Program-made: the position numbers and the translations under genes | Notes under the pieces: generated by a model | The model's database searches: none | The model's input: the letters and a program-made list of their open reading frames with translations, nothing else | What the model was told of the DNA's origin: nothing | Shown here: piece after piece, positions 7,826-19,300 of the stretch | Position numbering within the stretch: position 1 is the stretch's first letter | Layout of the letters: each line of letters starts with the position of its first letter | NCBI RefSeq assembly: GCF_023503965.1 | Contig: NZ_CP097298.1 | Location: 1,381,001-1,445,000 of the forward strand | Length of the DNA stretch: 64,000 nt | Reading direction: 5' to 3' | DNA from: Brevundimonas albigilva | Lineage (GTDB): Bacteria; Pseudomonadota; Alphaproteobacteria; Caulobacterales; Caulobacteraceae

Positions 7826-9937
7826 CTACTCGGCCTGGCCGAGATGCTTGTTCAGCCAGCCGAACACCTCGTCGTGCCATTGCAGGCTGTTGGCCGGCTT
7901 CAGCACCCAGTGGTTCTCGTTGGGGAAGACGATCAGCCGGCTGTCGACGCCCCGCCGCTGAAGCGCCGTGAAGGTCGACAGGCCCTGGGCGGTCGGGATG
8001 CGGAAATCCAGGTCGCCCTGCACCACCAGCATCGGCGTCTTCCAGTTCTCGACGTGATTGGCCGGGTTGAACTTCTGATAGCCCTCGGGGTGATCCCACG
8101 GCGTGCCGCCGTATTCCCATTCGGTGAACCACAGTTCCTCGGTCGCGTAGCCCATGCCGAAGGTGTCGAAGACCCCGTCGTGGTTGACCAGGCACTTGAA
8201 GGCGTCGTTCCACTTCCCGGCGATCCAGTTGATCATGTAGCCGCCGTACGAGGCGCCCAGGGCGCAGGCGTTGTCGCCGTCCAGGAAGTCGTACTTCTGC
8301 TGCGCCGCCGCCCAGCCCTTCTGCAGGTCCTCCAGCGGGCGGTCGCCCCAGTGCTGGCTGATCGCGTCTGTGAAGGCCTGGCCGTAGCCGGTCGAGCCGT
8401 GGAAATCGATCATCACCACCGCATAGCCGGCGCCGGCGTAGGTCTCGGGGTTCCAGCGATAGGACCAGCTGTCGCCGAACGAGCCCTGCGGTCCGCCGTG
8501 GATCAGGAAGGCGACCGGATACTTGCGCCCTTCCTGATAGCCGACCGGCTTGATGACATAGCCGTGGACCGTCTCGTTGTTCCAGCCGGGGAAGCTGAAC
8601 TGCTCGTAGTCGCCGAACGCCTTGGCGGCGAAGTCGGGATTGGCGGTGGTCAGGCGCCGGGGCGTCTCGCGGCCCAGATAGGTCTTGAAGTACAGGTCGC
8701 CCGGCTCGCGCAGGCTGTCCTGGGCGAAGACGAAGCCCGACGGCGTCTGCTGGAAGGCCGAGACATGACCGCTCCCCGTGATCGGCGTCACCACCCCGTT
8801 GCGGGTGTCCACCGCGAACAGCCGGGTCGAGCCGACGTCGCCGGCGGTGGTGTAGAGGGTCTGGCCGTCGCGCGACCATTGCAGGGTGTCGGCCGAACGG
8901 TCCCAGTTCGAGGCGATCTCGCGCGTCTGGCCGGTCTCGACGTCCTTCAGCACGATCTGGTAGCGGTCGGCCTCGAAACCCGGGCGGGCCATGGCGCGAT
9001 AGGCCAGGGTGCGGCCGTCCGGCGAGAACACCGGCCCGGCGTCCCAGGCCGGATTGTCCGGGGTCAGGTTGGCGAAGGTCCCGTCGCCGGTCAGGCCATT
9101 GGTCTTCCACAGGTCGAAATTGGTGCTCCACGGCTCGGTCTGGCCGGCCAGACGGGCCGAGAAGACGATGGCGTCGCCCGCCGGGGTGAAGGTGAAGTCG
9201 CTCTCGTCGCCGAACGGCTTGGACGGCGTGTCGCCGTCGAAGCCCTTGGTCACCCACACCGGCTGCCCCGTCGCCTTGCCGTCGCGGCCGATCGACTGGA
9301 CGAACAGGTGGTTCTGGGTGTGGTCGTTCCAGGTGTCCCAATGGCGCACGAACATGCGGTCATAGACCTGGCCGGTGGTCTTGCGCTCGGCCAGCGCCTT
9401 GCCCGTCTCGACCGAGGCGTTCAGGTCCGCCGCGTCGGGATAGACGGCCAGCGACACCGCCATCTTGTCCGCCGAAGGGCTCAGGCGATAGGCGTTCACG
9501 TCCAGCGGCAGGCTGGTGACCTGAATGGGCGCCGCCGTGGGCGAGGCGACGCGCCAGACCTGGCTGGTCCCCGACTTTCCGGACAGGAAGTACAGATTTC
9601 CGTCCCCGCCCCAGCGGGCGGTGTTGGCGCCCTGGTCCGAGATGGCCAGCCGGCGCGGCGCCTGATCCGGCGCGTTCAGATCCAGCATCCATAGGCTGCC
9701 CGCCCGCCGGTTCGCCGCCACGTCGGTGGTGGTGACGGAATAGACCACATAGCGGCCGTCCGGCGAGACCTGCGGATCGCCCAGACGGTTGGCCGAGATC
9801 ATGTCGCGATAGGTGAAGGCGTCGGGCGTCGCGGGGGCGGCCGGAACCGGCGCGGGCGGCACCTGGGCCAGGGCCGGCGCGGCGGCCATCAGGGCGGCGG
9901 CCGCGCAGGCGGCGGACAACAGGAAACGGTGGCGCAT
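7826..9937 (-). CDS. S9-family prolyl-oligopeptidase-like peptidase (acylaminoacyl/dipeptidyl peptidase), exported
   Basis: A 703-residue serine peptidase. ATG 9937 follows GAGGAAT and gives a signal peptide ending 'AAAPALAQ', so the enzyme is periplasmic or secreted. Residues ~40-430 carry WD40/PD40-like blades ('RLGDPQVSPDGRYVVYSVTT', 'AGPVFSPDGRTLAYRAMARP') forming the beta-propeller. The C-terminal alpha/beta-hydrolase domain holds the Ser in 'LGASYGGYMINWIAG', the Asp in 'VQGDLDFRIPTAQG' and the His in 'ENHWVLKPAN'. The open frame extends further upstream, but only through unrelated sequence. Such enzymes trim short peptides in peptide-scavenging bacteria. Confidence 0.92.
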   Translation of the reverse strand: MRHRFLLSAACAAAALMAAAPALAQVPPAPVPAAPATPDAFTYRDMISANRLGDPQVSPDGRYVVYSVTTTDVAANRRAGSLWMLDLNAPDQAPRRLAISDQGANTARWGGDGNLYFLSGKSGTSQVWRVASPTAAPIQVTSLPLDVNAYRLSPSADKMAVSLAVYPDAADLNASVETGKALAERKTTGQVYDRMFVRHWDTWNDHTQNHLFVQSIGRDGKATGQPVWVTKGFDGDTPSKPFGDESDFTFTPAGDAIVFSARLAGQTEPWSTNFDLWKTNGLTGDGTFANLTPDNPAWDAGPVFSPDGRTLAYRAMARPGFEADRYQIVLKDVETGQTREIASNWDRSADTLQWSRDGQTLYTTAGDVGSTRLFAVDTRNGVVTPITGSGHVSAFQQTPSGFVFAQDSLREPGDLYFKTYLGRETPRRLTTANPDFAAKAFGDYEQFSFPGWNNETVHGYVIKPVGYQEGRKYPVAFLIHGGPQGSFGDSWSYRWNPETYAGAGYAVVMIDFHGSTGYGQAFTDAISQHWGDRPLEDLQKGWAAAQQKYDFLDGDNACALGASYGGYMINWIAGKWNDAFKCLVNHDGVFDTFGMGYATEELWFTEWEYGGTPWDHPEGYQKFNPANHVENWKTPMLVVQGDLDFRIPTAQGLSTFTALQRRGVDSRLIVFPNENHWVLKPANSLQWHDEVFGWLNKHLGQAE

Positions 9938-10104
9938 GGGGCATTCCTCGCAAAGCGTGCTGCGCGAGGCGTAGCACCACCGTTCGCCGGGCGGAAGTTG
10001 CCGATGCGGCGGAGGGCCGCCCGCCCCGACAAGCGGCCGCCCCACGTCTTGGAAGCGGCGCGCATCTGACAGCTTGCCCGGCCGCGGCGAACCGGCGACA
10101 AGCG

Positions 10105-10976
10105 ATGAGAATGGAAGCTGCTTCGCCGACAACGGCCCCGCCCGGGGCCCAGCCGCACATCGTCGACGTGCTGATCGCCGAGCGCGCGCCGCGCCTGACG
10201 GCCTCGCCCTTCTGGCCGGTCGTGCGACCAGTCCTCTACGGCGTTCTGGGCTATGGCGAGGCGGTGCGGATGGCCGACGCGATCCGGCCGCTGTCCGGTC
10301 ATGACACCCTGGAGCACGTCTCCGACCTGTTGTCGCTGAAGGTGACGGCGAAGGACATGGACCGACTGCCCGCGGCCGGCCGCGCGTGGTGGTGTGCAAC
10401 CATCCGACCGGCATCGCCGACGGGGTGGCCGTCCATGACGCCGTCAGGACGCGGCGCCAGGATGCGATATTCTTCGCCAACGCCGACGCCCTGCGCGTCT
10501 CGCCGCGCCTGGGCGAGGCGATCATTCCCGTGGAATGGGTCAACGCCAAGCGCACGCGCGAAAAGACGCGCGCCACCCTGAACGCGGCCAGGGACGCCTT
10601 CGAGGCCGAGCGGTGCGTGGTCATGTTCCCGGCCGGGAGGCTGGCGCGGGTGGACAGGGCGGGCCGGCTGACCGACCCGGAGTGGGCCCCGACCGCCGCC
10701 TCCCTGGCGCGGAAATACGATGCGCCGGTCGTGCCCATGCATGTCGCCGGCCCCTACAGCCGCCTGTTCCACCTGTTCGACAAGGTCTCGCAGGAACTGC
10801 GCGACGTCACCCTGTTCCACGAACTGCTGAACAAGGCGGGCAAGTCCTTCACCGTCCAGGTCGGCCGCCCCATACCCGCCCAGCGGCTGGACATCGACGC
10901 GGCCCGGGCGACCGAGGCGCTGAAGCGGTTCACCGAGCGCACGCTGGCCGCCGACCCCGACGCGGTGTTCGCATGA
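10105..10976 (+). CDS. lysophospholipid acyltransferase (PlsC/LPLAT-type), one frameshift
   Basis: A membrane-associated glycerolipid acyltransferase of about 290 residues. The acceptor motif is 'VVVCNHPTGIADGVAVHDAV' (His and Asp of the HxxxxD-like site). 'CVVMFPAGRLARVDRAG' is the phosphate-binding FPxG-type block, and 'PVVPMHVAGPYSRLFHL' follows. The N-terminal 93 residues are in another frame; one C lost near 10380 splits the gene. The first ATG (10105) is used, though ATG 10111 is close. It overlaps tsaE by 4 bp (ATGA), so it heads a tightly coupled run through addA. The motif resembles the OlsA/hemolysin-like branch; the true acceptor lipid is unknown. Confidence 0.8.
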
Positions 10977-11413
10977 GGATCGTGCTGCCCGACGCCGCGG
11001 CCACCACGCGCCTGGGCCAGGCCGTCGCGCCCCTGTTGCGGACGGGCGACAGCGTGCTGCTGTACGGGCCGCTGGGCATGGGCAAGTCCACCCTGGCGCG
11101 CGGCCTGATCCGCGCCCTGACCACGCCGGACGAAGACGTGCCGTCGCCCACTTTCACCCTGGTCCAGTTCTACGACAGCGAGCCGGCCGTGGCGCATTTC
11201 GACCTGTATCGCCTGACCCGGCCGGAAGAGGCGTTCGAGATCGGCCTGGACGAGGCGCTGGACGACGGCTGCGCCGTCATCGAATGGCCCGAACGGCTTG
11301 GCGAGGATCCCGGTCGTTTCCTGGGGCCGGATCGGCTGGTCATCGCCATCTCCGAACAGGGCGAAGGCCGCCTTGCGACCGTTTCGGCGCAGGGCGCTGG
11401 GAAACGCGGGTGA
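10973..11413 (+). CDS. tsaE: tRNA threonylcarbamoyladenosine biosynthesis ATPase TsaE
   Basis: A 146-residue cytosolic P-loop protein that energises TsaBCD in making t6A37 of ANN-decoding tRNAs. Walker A is 'LLYGPLGMGKSTLARGL'; 'VPSPTFTLVQFYDS' and 'HFDLYRLTRPEEAFEIGLDE' are family signatures, and 'CAVIEWPERLGE' is near the end. Length is standard. The start overlaps the acyltransferase stop (ATGA) and the gene is 9 bp from amgK. Confidence 0.93.
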   Translation: MRIVLPDAAATTRLGQAVAPLLRTGDSVLLYGPLGMGKSTLARGLIRALTTPDEDVPSPTFTLVQFYDSEPAVAHFDLYRLTRPEEAFEIGLDEALDDGCAVIEWPERLGEDPGRFLGPDRLVIAISEQGEGRLATVSAQGAGKRG

Positions 11414-11422
11414 AGGAACTGC

Positions 11423-12516
11423 ATGTCTGACCGCGAAGCCCTCCGTCTCGATTTCCTGAAGGCCGCCGGCCTGGACGACGCCGTGCGCCTTGCCCTGCCC
11501 GGCGACGCCTCGACCCGGCGCTACGAACGGCTGACGCCCGCGACCGGCCCCACCCTGATGCTGATGGACCAGGCGCCGGCCGCCGAAAGCCCGCCGTGCG
11601 ATCCGTCCTGGTCGCCGGACCAGCGCCGCGCCGCCGGCTGGAATGCGGTCGCCCGGCTGTCGGCCGGCCGGATCGAGGCCTTCGCCGCCGTCGCGGCCCA
11701 CCTGAAGGCGCTGGGGCTGTCGGCGCCCGACCTGCCCGCCCTCGACGCCGCGAACGGCCTGGCGGTGCTGGAGGACTTCGGCGACGACCTGTTCGCCCGC
11801 GTGATCGCCGACGGCGCCGACGAGACGCCGCTTTACCTGGCCGCCATAGAGGCGCTGGCGACGCTGCATGACGCCGGTGATCCGCCGCCGCCGTCCTGAA
11901 CGGCCCCGGCGGCGACTGGCCGATGCTGACCTATGACGAGACGGCGCTGCAGGGCGGCGCGGACCTGTTCGTCGACTGGCTGCCGAAGCTGGACGACCGG
12001 GTGAGCTTCGACGACGACGCTGTCGCCGACTGGCGCGAGGCCTGGGCGCCGATCGTCGCCTCGGGCGCGCGCGGGGCCTCGGTCATGGCGCACCGCGACT
12101 ATCACGCCGAGAACCTGATCTGGCTGCCCGAGCGCCAGGGCGCCGCGCGGGTCGGGATGATCGACTTCCAAGACGCGGTGCGGGCCCATCCGTCCTGGGA
12201 CCTGCACTCCCTGTTGCAGGACGCGCGCCGCGACGTGTCGCCCGCCCTGGAAGCCCAGGCGCTGGACCGCTATTTCGCCCTGCGTCCCGGCGTCGACCGG
12301 GCCGCCTTCATGGCCGACTACGCCGGTCTGGCGGCGCTGAACCAGGCGCGGATCATCGGGATCTTCGCCCGGCTGATCGCGCGGGACGGCAAGCCGCGCT
12401 ACGCCCGCTTCCTGCCGCGCATGTGGCGACATCTGAACGCCAATCTGGAACAGCCGGCCCTGGCGCCCGTCGCGCGCTGGTTCGACCGGCACGTGCCGGC
12501 GGAGGTCCGGGCATGA
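11423..12516 (+). CDS. amgK: anomeric MurNAc/GlcNAc kinase AmgK, one frameshift
   Basis: An aminoglycoside-phosphotransferase-fold sugar kinase of about 364 residues. In the AmgK/MurU peptidoglycan-recycling route it phosphorylates MurNAc at C1. Kinase motifs are 'VMAHRDYHAENLIWLP' (catalytic HxDxxxxN) and 'GMIDFQDAVRAHPSWDL' (metal-binding DFQD). The N-terminal lobe 'LPGDASTRRYERLTP' matches the family. One base is missing near 11891, just after 'LHDAGDPPP'. Identification rests on the kinase motifs plus direct overlap (ATGA) with murU, a pairing known from Pseudomonas and Caulobacter. Confidence 0.87.
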
Positions 12517-13232
12517 GCCGCGCGCCCACGACCGCGATGGTGCTGGCCGCCGGCCTGGGCACCCGGATGCGCCCCCTGACCGACGACCGGCCCAAGGCCC
12601 TGGTCGAGGTGGGCGGCCGCGCCCTGATCGACCATGTGCTGGACCGGCTGGCCGACGCCGGGGTGGAAAAGGCCGTGGTCAACGTCCACTGGTTCGCCGA
12701 CCGGCTGGAAGGCCATCTGAATTCGCGGGACCGCGGCCCCGAGGTCGTCATCTCCGACGAGCGCGCCGAACTGCTGGAGACCGGCGGCGGGCTGAAGAAG
12801 GCCCATGCCCTGCTGGGCGACGATCCGGTGTTCGTGGCCAATATCGACAGCATCTGGATCGACCGGGGGGACGCCCTGGCCGACCTGGTCCGCCTGTGGA
12901 ACCCGGATACGATGGACGCCGCCCTGCTGCTGGCCCGCCGCGAGGGCTCGATCGGCTTCGAGGGCGACGGCGATTTCTTCCTGGCCGAAGACGGTCGCCT
13001 GACCTTTCGCGGCGACGCCCCGTCCGCCCCCTTCGCCTATATGGGCGTCCACATCACCCGGCCCGGATACGCCGACGACGGCCCGGACGGCCCCTTTTCG
13101 CTGAGCCCCCTGTGGCGCCGGTCGGCGGCCGAGGGACGCCTGTTCGGCTGCGTGCTTGACGGCGACTGGATGCACGTTGGCGACCCCGGCGCGCGGGACG
13201 AAGCCGAGGCCAGGCTGGGCGAGGCCGCGTGA
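12513..13232 (+). CDS. murU: MurNAc-1-phosphate uridylyltransferase MurU
   Basis: A 239-residue nucleotidyltransferase. It converts MurNAc-1-P plus UTP to UDP-MurNAc, bypassing MurA/MurB and therefore the fosfomycin target (established for the pathway). The signature 'MVLAAGLGTRMRPLTDDRPK' is at residues 10-29. 'LLETGGGLKKA' and 'VFVANIDSIWIDRG' are the uridylyl-binding and metal-site regions. The ATG at 12513 overlaps the amgK stop by 4 bp, and its own stop overlaps the addB GTG. Confidence 0.88.
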   Translation: MSRAPTTAMVLAAGLGTRMRPLTDDRPKALVEVGGRALIDHVLDRLADAGVEKAVVNVHWFADRLEGHLNSRDRGPEVVISDERAELLETGGGLKKAHALLGDDPVFVANIDSIWIDRGDALADLVRLWNPDTMDAALLLARREGSIGFEGDGDFFLAEDGRLTFRGDAPSAPFAYMGVHITRPGYADDGPDGPFSLSPLWRRSAAEGRLFGCVLDGDWMHVGDPGARDEAEARLGEAA

Positions 13233-16200
13233 GCGGATTCGACCCCTTCGTCGGGTCCGGCCCCCGCTGGTTCGCCGTGCCGGCGCACCGGCCGTTCCTG
13301 GAGGATCTGGCCGCCGGCGTGCTGGACTGGCTGGGCGAACAGGCGCCGGAAACCTTGTCGGACGCCCTCATCCTGCTGCCCAATCGTCGGGGCGGCGCGG
13401 GCTTTCGCCGGCGCCCTGTCCAGACTGTCCCGGGATCGTCCGGTGCTGCTGCCCCAGGTGCGGCCGCTGGGCGATCTGGAGGAGGACGAGCCGCCCTTCA
13501 CGCCCGGCGCCCTGGGCCTGGACCTGCCGCCCGCCATCGCCCCGCTGACGCGCCGGTTCGAAATGGCGCGCATGATCGTGGAGCGGTTCGATTCCGACCT
13601 GACGCCGATGCGGGCGCTGGACCTGGCAGACGCCCTGGGCGGCTTCCTGGACTCGTGCCAGCTGGAGGAGGTGGTCGAGCCGGAGCGCGTCGCGCGCCTG
13701 GTCGAGGGCGAGATGGCCGAACACTGGGAGCGGTCGGCCGAATTCCTGGGACTGGGGGTCAGGGCCTGGCCGGAGCGTCTGAAGGAACTGGGCCTGGTCG
13801 ACCCGGCCTGGCGACGCGCGACCCTGCTGCGCCGTCTCGCCGAACTGTGGGACGCCCATCCGCCGGCCCAGCCGGTCATCGCCGCCGGTTCGACCGGCAC
13901 CATGCCCGCCGCCGCCGACGTCCTGGGCGCGGTGGCGCGCGCGCCCCTGGGATGCGTGGTCCTGCCGGGCCTCGACCTTGATCTGGACGAGCAGGTCTGG
14001 CGCCAGATCGACGCCGACAACGAACAGCACCCCCAGCGCGCGCTGAAGCGTCTGCTGGAACGGCACGACGTTCCCCGCGCGGCGGTCCGCCCCTGGTTCC
14101 GCCCCGCCGTCTCGGCCTCGGTCGAACAGAAGGGCCTGGCCCGCCAGCGTCTGCTGAACGAGGCCCTGCGTCCCGCCGACGCCACCGGCGACTGGCGCGA
14201 CGCCATCCGCGACATCCGCGTCCGCGCGGCCGAGGCCGGCCGGTCCAGCGATCCCATCGCCGACGGGCTGGACGGTCTGTCGGTCCTGACGATGCGTCAC
14301 GACGAGGAGACCGCGGCCGCCATCGCCCTGATGATGCGCGAGGTGCTGGAAACGCCCGGAAAGACCTGCGCCCTGGTCACGCCGGATCAGGGCTGGGCCG
14401 GCGCGTCGCCGCGCGGCTGGAACGGTGGGGCGTCGTCGCCGACGCCTCGGCGGGCCAGCCGCTGAACCGGATGCCGGCCGGCGTGCTGGTCGATCTCTGC
14501 GCGCGGTGGATGGCGACGCGCACCGATCCGCAGGTGCTGCTGGGCCTGCTGAAACACCCGCTGGTCAGCCTGGACCTGGGCGAGGTCGACCCGGCCCGCG
14601 CGACCGCCGCCCTGGAGGACATGGGCCTGCGCGGCCCGCGCCCGTCCAGTTTCGCGCGGCTGAACCTCAGGCTGGACAAGGCCTTGGGGCCGAACCGCGA
14701 CGGCGCCCCGCCCTCCGAAGGGCGGGTCAGGCGCCACGCCGAGGCCCGCGCCCTGTCGGCCCGGCTGGAAAGCCTGGCGTCGGCCGCCCGCGCCGTCTTC
14801 GGGCCCGAGGCCCCGCTGGACGCCGCCGCGCGCGCCCTGACGGCCCTCGTCGAGGCGCTGGCGGGCCAGGACGCCTGGGCCGGGCTGGACGGGGAGGCCG
14901 CCGCCGCCCTGTTGTCGAATCTCATCACCGGCGGGGCTTCCCTGGGCGCGGTGCGGCCCCAGGACCTGGTCGACCTGGTCCAGGGGCTGCTGGCCGATTC
15001 CGTGGTCCGCACCGGCGGGGCGACCCATCCGTCGCTGCGGATCCTGGGCGCCATCGAGGCGCGGCTGGTGCGGGCCGACCGAATGATCCTGGCCGGTCTG
15101 GAAGAGGGCGTCTGGCCCCAGGGCGCGCCGGTCGATCCCTTCCTGTCGCGGCCGATGCGAAAGGCGCTGGGCCTGCCGCCGCCGGAACGCCGCATCGGCC
15201 AGAGCGCCCAGGACTTCGTCCAGGCCGCCTGCGCGGACGAAGCCGTCCTGATCCACACCGAGCGGCGCGGGGGCCAGCCGGCCGTGCGCTCGCGCTGGCT
15301 GTGGCGACTGGACATGCTGGCGCGCGGGGCCGACGCCGAGACAACGCCCGTGGTCGTCCCCGCCCCTGCTCACGTCGCCGAATGGACCCGCGCGCTGGAC
15401 GCCCCGGCGCGGCCCGCGCCCGACTACGCCCGCCGTCCCGCGCCGACGCCGCCCGCGGACCGGCGGCCGCGCGAACTGCCCGTCACCGGCGTGGAGCGCT
15501 GGGTGCGCGACCCCTACGCCATATACGCCCAGCGCATCCTGGGGCTGAAGGTCCTGGACCGGCCCGGCGCTTCGGCCGAGGCGATGGCGCGCGGAAACGC
15601 CATCCACGCCGCCATCGAACGCATCGTCCACACCTGGCCCGAGGCCCTGCCGGACGACTGCGCCGACCAGATCGAGGGCTTCCTGCACGAAGCCCTGACC
15701 GACGCCGGGTTCGAGGACGCCGCCCTGGCCCGAGAGCGTCCCTTGGCCCGCAACTGCGCCCGTTGGCTGGAGCGGTTCGAGCGCGAGCGGCGCGAACGGG
15801 GCGCGACCCTGCTGATCGAACAGTCGGGCGCCCTGGCCTTCGATGCGCCGGGCGGCCCCTTCACCCTGACCGCGCGCGCCGACCGGATCGAGCTGGACGC
15901 GACCGGCGCGGCCGTGATCGACTTCAAGACCGGATCGACGCCCAGCCAGAAGCAGGTGGTGCAGGGTTTCGCCCCGCAGCTGACCCTGACCGCCGCCATC
16001 CTGGCCGAAGGCGGCTTTTCCGCCCCGCCGACCCAGGCCAGCGAACTGCTGTATGTGCGGGTCACCGGCCGTCGCGAGCCGGGCGTCGTCACCGACGTCT
16101 CCCGGCAGGGGCGCAGCAACGCCCTGTCGGCCGCCGACCTGGCGACGCGCGAGCTGGAACGGCTTAAGCAGGGCGTCGAGGCCTTCGACGACGAGGCCAC

Positions 16201-16318
16201 GCCCTACGCCTCGTGGGTGGCGCCCCAGTTCATGGGCTCCTTCGGCGGCAACTACGACCACCTAGCGCGCGTGTGGGAATGGCACGTCGTGGGCGGAGAG
16301 GACGAGGCGACCGAATGA
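13229..16318 (+). CDS. addB: double-strand break repair protein AddB, two frameshifts
   Basis: The second subunit of the AddAB helicase-nuclease (RecBCD replacement), about 1,030 residues. The N-terminal half is a degenerate helicase: 'ALILLPNRRG' replaces Walker A. The C-terminal RecB-type nuclease shows 'RGNAIHAAIERIVHTWPE' and the active site 'DRIELDATGAAVIDFKTGS' with a downstream Gln. GTG 13229 overlaps murU. The frame breaks in the G4 run at 13389-13392 and near 14393; one base added to each restores continuity, giving 'GRRVAARLERWGVVADASAG' across the second break. Confidence 0.88.
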
Positions 16319-19300
16319 CCGACCCGTCCCCGCTCGACCCGAACCCCGTGGACCTGGCCCGCGCCAATCAGGCGACCGCCGCCGATCCGGCCCTGTCGAT
16401 CTTCGTCACCGCCAACGCCGGGTCGGGCAAGACCACCACCCTGGTCAGCCGGGTGGCGCGCCTGCTGCTGAAACGGGTGAAGCCGGGCGAGATCCTGTGC
16501 GTCACCTACACCAAGGCCGCCGCCGCCGAGATGCAGGCCCGGCTGTTCCAGCGGCTGGGCGAATGGGCCGTCGCCGACGACCGCGCATTGGCTGAGGACC
16601 TGGCCCGGCTGGACGGGCGCGACCCCGGCGATCTGGGCGACGCCGAACTGTCCGAGGCCCGCGTCCTGTTCGCCCGCGCGCTGGAGACGCCCGGCGGGCT
16701 GAAGATCCAGACCATCCACGCCTTCTGCGAAAAGCTGTTGCGCCGCTTTCCGCTGGAGGCCGGGGTCGCGCCGGGTTTCGAGGTGCTGGAGGACCAAGCG
16801 GCGCTGACCCTGTCCCACGCCGCGCGAGAGGATCTGGCCCGTTACGCGCTGAAGGACGGCGACGGCCCGGTCGGGGACGCCTACGCCCCAACGCGGTGGA
16901 ACTGGCGTGGGGCGACTTTCACGCCCTGCTCGACGCCATCGAAGCCCGGCGCGAGGCGCTGCTGGACTATCTGGCCCGCATCGAGGCCGGGACCGCGCCG
17001 GGGCCGCACGTCCTGTGCGGGGTCGCGCCCGACGAGACGCCCCAGGCCATCGAGGCCGACTTCATGGCCTGGCTGAATCCCGACGATTGGCGGGCCGCCG
17101 CCGACGGCTTCGCCGCGGGCGGCGCCAACGACCAGAAGCTGGCGGCCCAGATGCGCGCCGCCGTCCCGCCCGAGACGACGCTTCAGGCCATGACGTCGAT
17201 CTTCATCGATTCCAAGGGCGTGGCGCGCGACAGGTTCGGCACGTCCAAGGCCCCGCCCGGCGCCTCGACCTATCTGGCCGACATCTCGCTGAAGTACCTG
17301 TCGACGCTGGACCGGGCCCGCGCGGCGCGTGTCGCCGACGAGACGCGCAAGGTCCTGACCCTGGCGGGCGTCCACGCCGCCCTCTATGAGGCGGCCAAGC
17401 GGGCCAGGGGGCGCTGGACTTCACCGACCTGGTCGGCCGCACGGTCGAGCTGCTGACCCGGCGCGCCAGCGCCGCCTGGGTGCTCTACAAGCTGGACGGC
17501 GGAATCGAGCACGTGCTGATCGACGAGGCCCAGGACACGGCGCCGGATCAGTGGGCCATCGTGCGCGCCCTGACCGAGCCCTTCTTCGCCGGAGACGGCG
17601 CGGCTCGTCGCGACGCCGCCATCCCCCGCACCGTCTTCGGCGTCGGCGACGAGAAGCAGTCGATCTATTCCTTCCAGGGCGCCCGGCCGGAACGGCTGAG
17701 GCAGGAGGCGCGGGCCTATGACGCCCTGGCGCGCGCGGCGGGGGCCCAGTTCCGCGAGGTGCCGCTGGACACCTCGTTCCGCTCCACGCCCGAGATCCTG
17801 GCTTTCGTCGATGCGGCCTTCGACAACCCCGAACGGACCCGCGCCCTGGCGGGGGACGCCGGCGACATCGCCGTGCACCGGCCCGCCCGCGCCGGCCAGT
17901 CGGGCTCGGTGGACCTGTGGCCCCTGTTCGAGGATCCCGCCACGCCCGACCGCGAGGCCTGGAACGCCCCCGTCGACAAGGAGGACAGCCGCAGCGCGAG
18001 AAAACAGCTGGCCCAGGCCCTGGCGCGCGAGATCGGACGCCAGGTGCGGGAAGGCGCGGCCATCCACGACCCCGAACGCCGCGGAGCGATGCGCCCCGTC
18101 CGCTACGGCGATTTCCTGGTGCTGGTGCGCCGTCGCGACGCCACCTTCGAGGAGATCATCCGCGCACTGAAGATCGAGGGCGTCCCCGTCGCGGGGGCCG
18201 ACCGGCTGAAGCTGTCCAGCCACATCGTCTTCGACGACCTGGTCTCCCTGGCGCGGTTCGCCCTCTATCCCGACGACGACCTGTCGCTGGCGGAAATCCT
18301 GCGCAGCCCGTTCTGCGACGTGCCCGATTTCGGGCCGGACCACGCCCTCTATCCGTTGGCGGACAAGGTGGCGCGCCAGGGTCGCGGCCTGTGGCGGACC
18401 CTGAGGGACCGCGCGCACGAACAGCCGGCCTGGGCCGAGGCGCGCGCCCTGCTGGAGGCGCTGATCGCCGCGCGCGACCGCGCCCCGTTCGCCTTCTTCT
18501 CCCTGGCGCTGAACCGGATCGGCGCCGACGGCCGCTCGGGCCGCGCGCGCATCCTGGACCGGCTGGGACGAGAGGCCGAGGAGGCGATCGACGAGACCCT
18601 GGCCCAGGTCCTGGCGGCCGAGGAGCGGGGCGGCCGCGACCTGGAGACCTGCCTGAGCCTGCTGGAACAGGCCGATGTCGAGGTGAAGCGCGAGATGGAG
18701 GGCGCGCGCGACGAGGTGCGCGTGATGACCGTCCACGGCTCCAAGGGGCTGGAGGCGCCGATCGTGATCCTGCCCGACACGACGGCGAAGGCGAAACCGC
18801 AGGGGCCCACCCTGATGCCCGCCGCCCTGCCCGACGGGACGGAAGCCTGGCTGATGTGCCCCTCCAGCGCCAAGGCCGACTGCGCCCTTTCGGCCCAGGT
18901 GCGCCAGGCCCGCGTGGACCGCGCCGACGCGGAATCCCTGCGCCTGCTCTATGTCGCCCTGACCCGCGCGCGCGACCGGCTGATCGTCATGGGCCGCAAG
19001 ACCCGTTCGCCCAAGGAGGGGTTCGAGGCCGGCAGCTGGTGGGACGTGATCGCCGGAACCTTCGAGCGGCTGAAGGCCGAAGGAAAGGTGCGCGATCTTC
19101 CCGAAGGCCGCCTGCGGTTCGGGCCCGATCCCGCCTCCGGGGCGCCGACGCCCTCGGCCGCCGCCGCGCGCGCGGTCGTCCCCGACTGGGCGATGCGGCC
19201 GCCGCCCGCCGACGCCGCGGCCCGTTTCGCCTCGCCGTCGCGGATGGAAGGGTCGATTCGCATCCCGGCGCCCTCCCCCTGGCCCAGGCGGGCGGCGGAG

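Noticed and set aside
7826-10738. A 970-residue protein with a long extra N-terminus on the S9 peptidase
   Set aside because: The extra part is low-complexity antisense of the acyltransferase; a ribosome-binding site and signal peptide mark ATG 9937.
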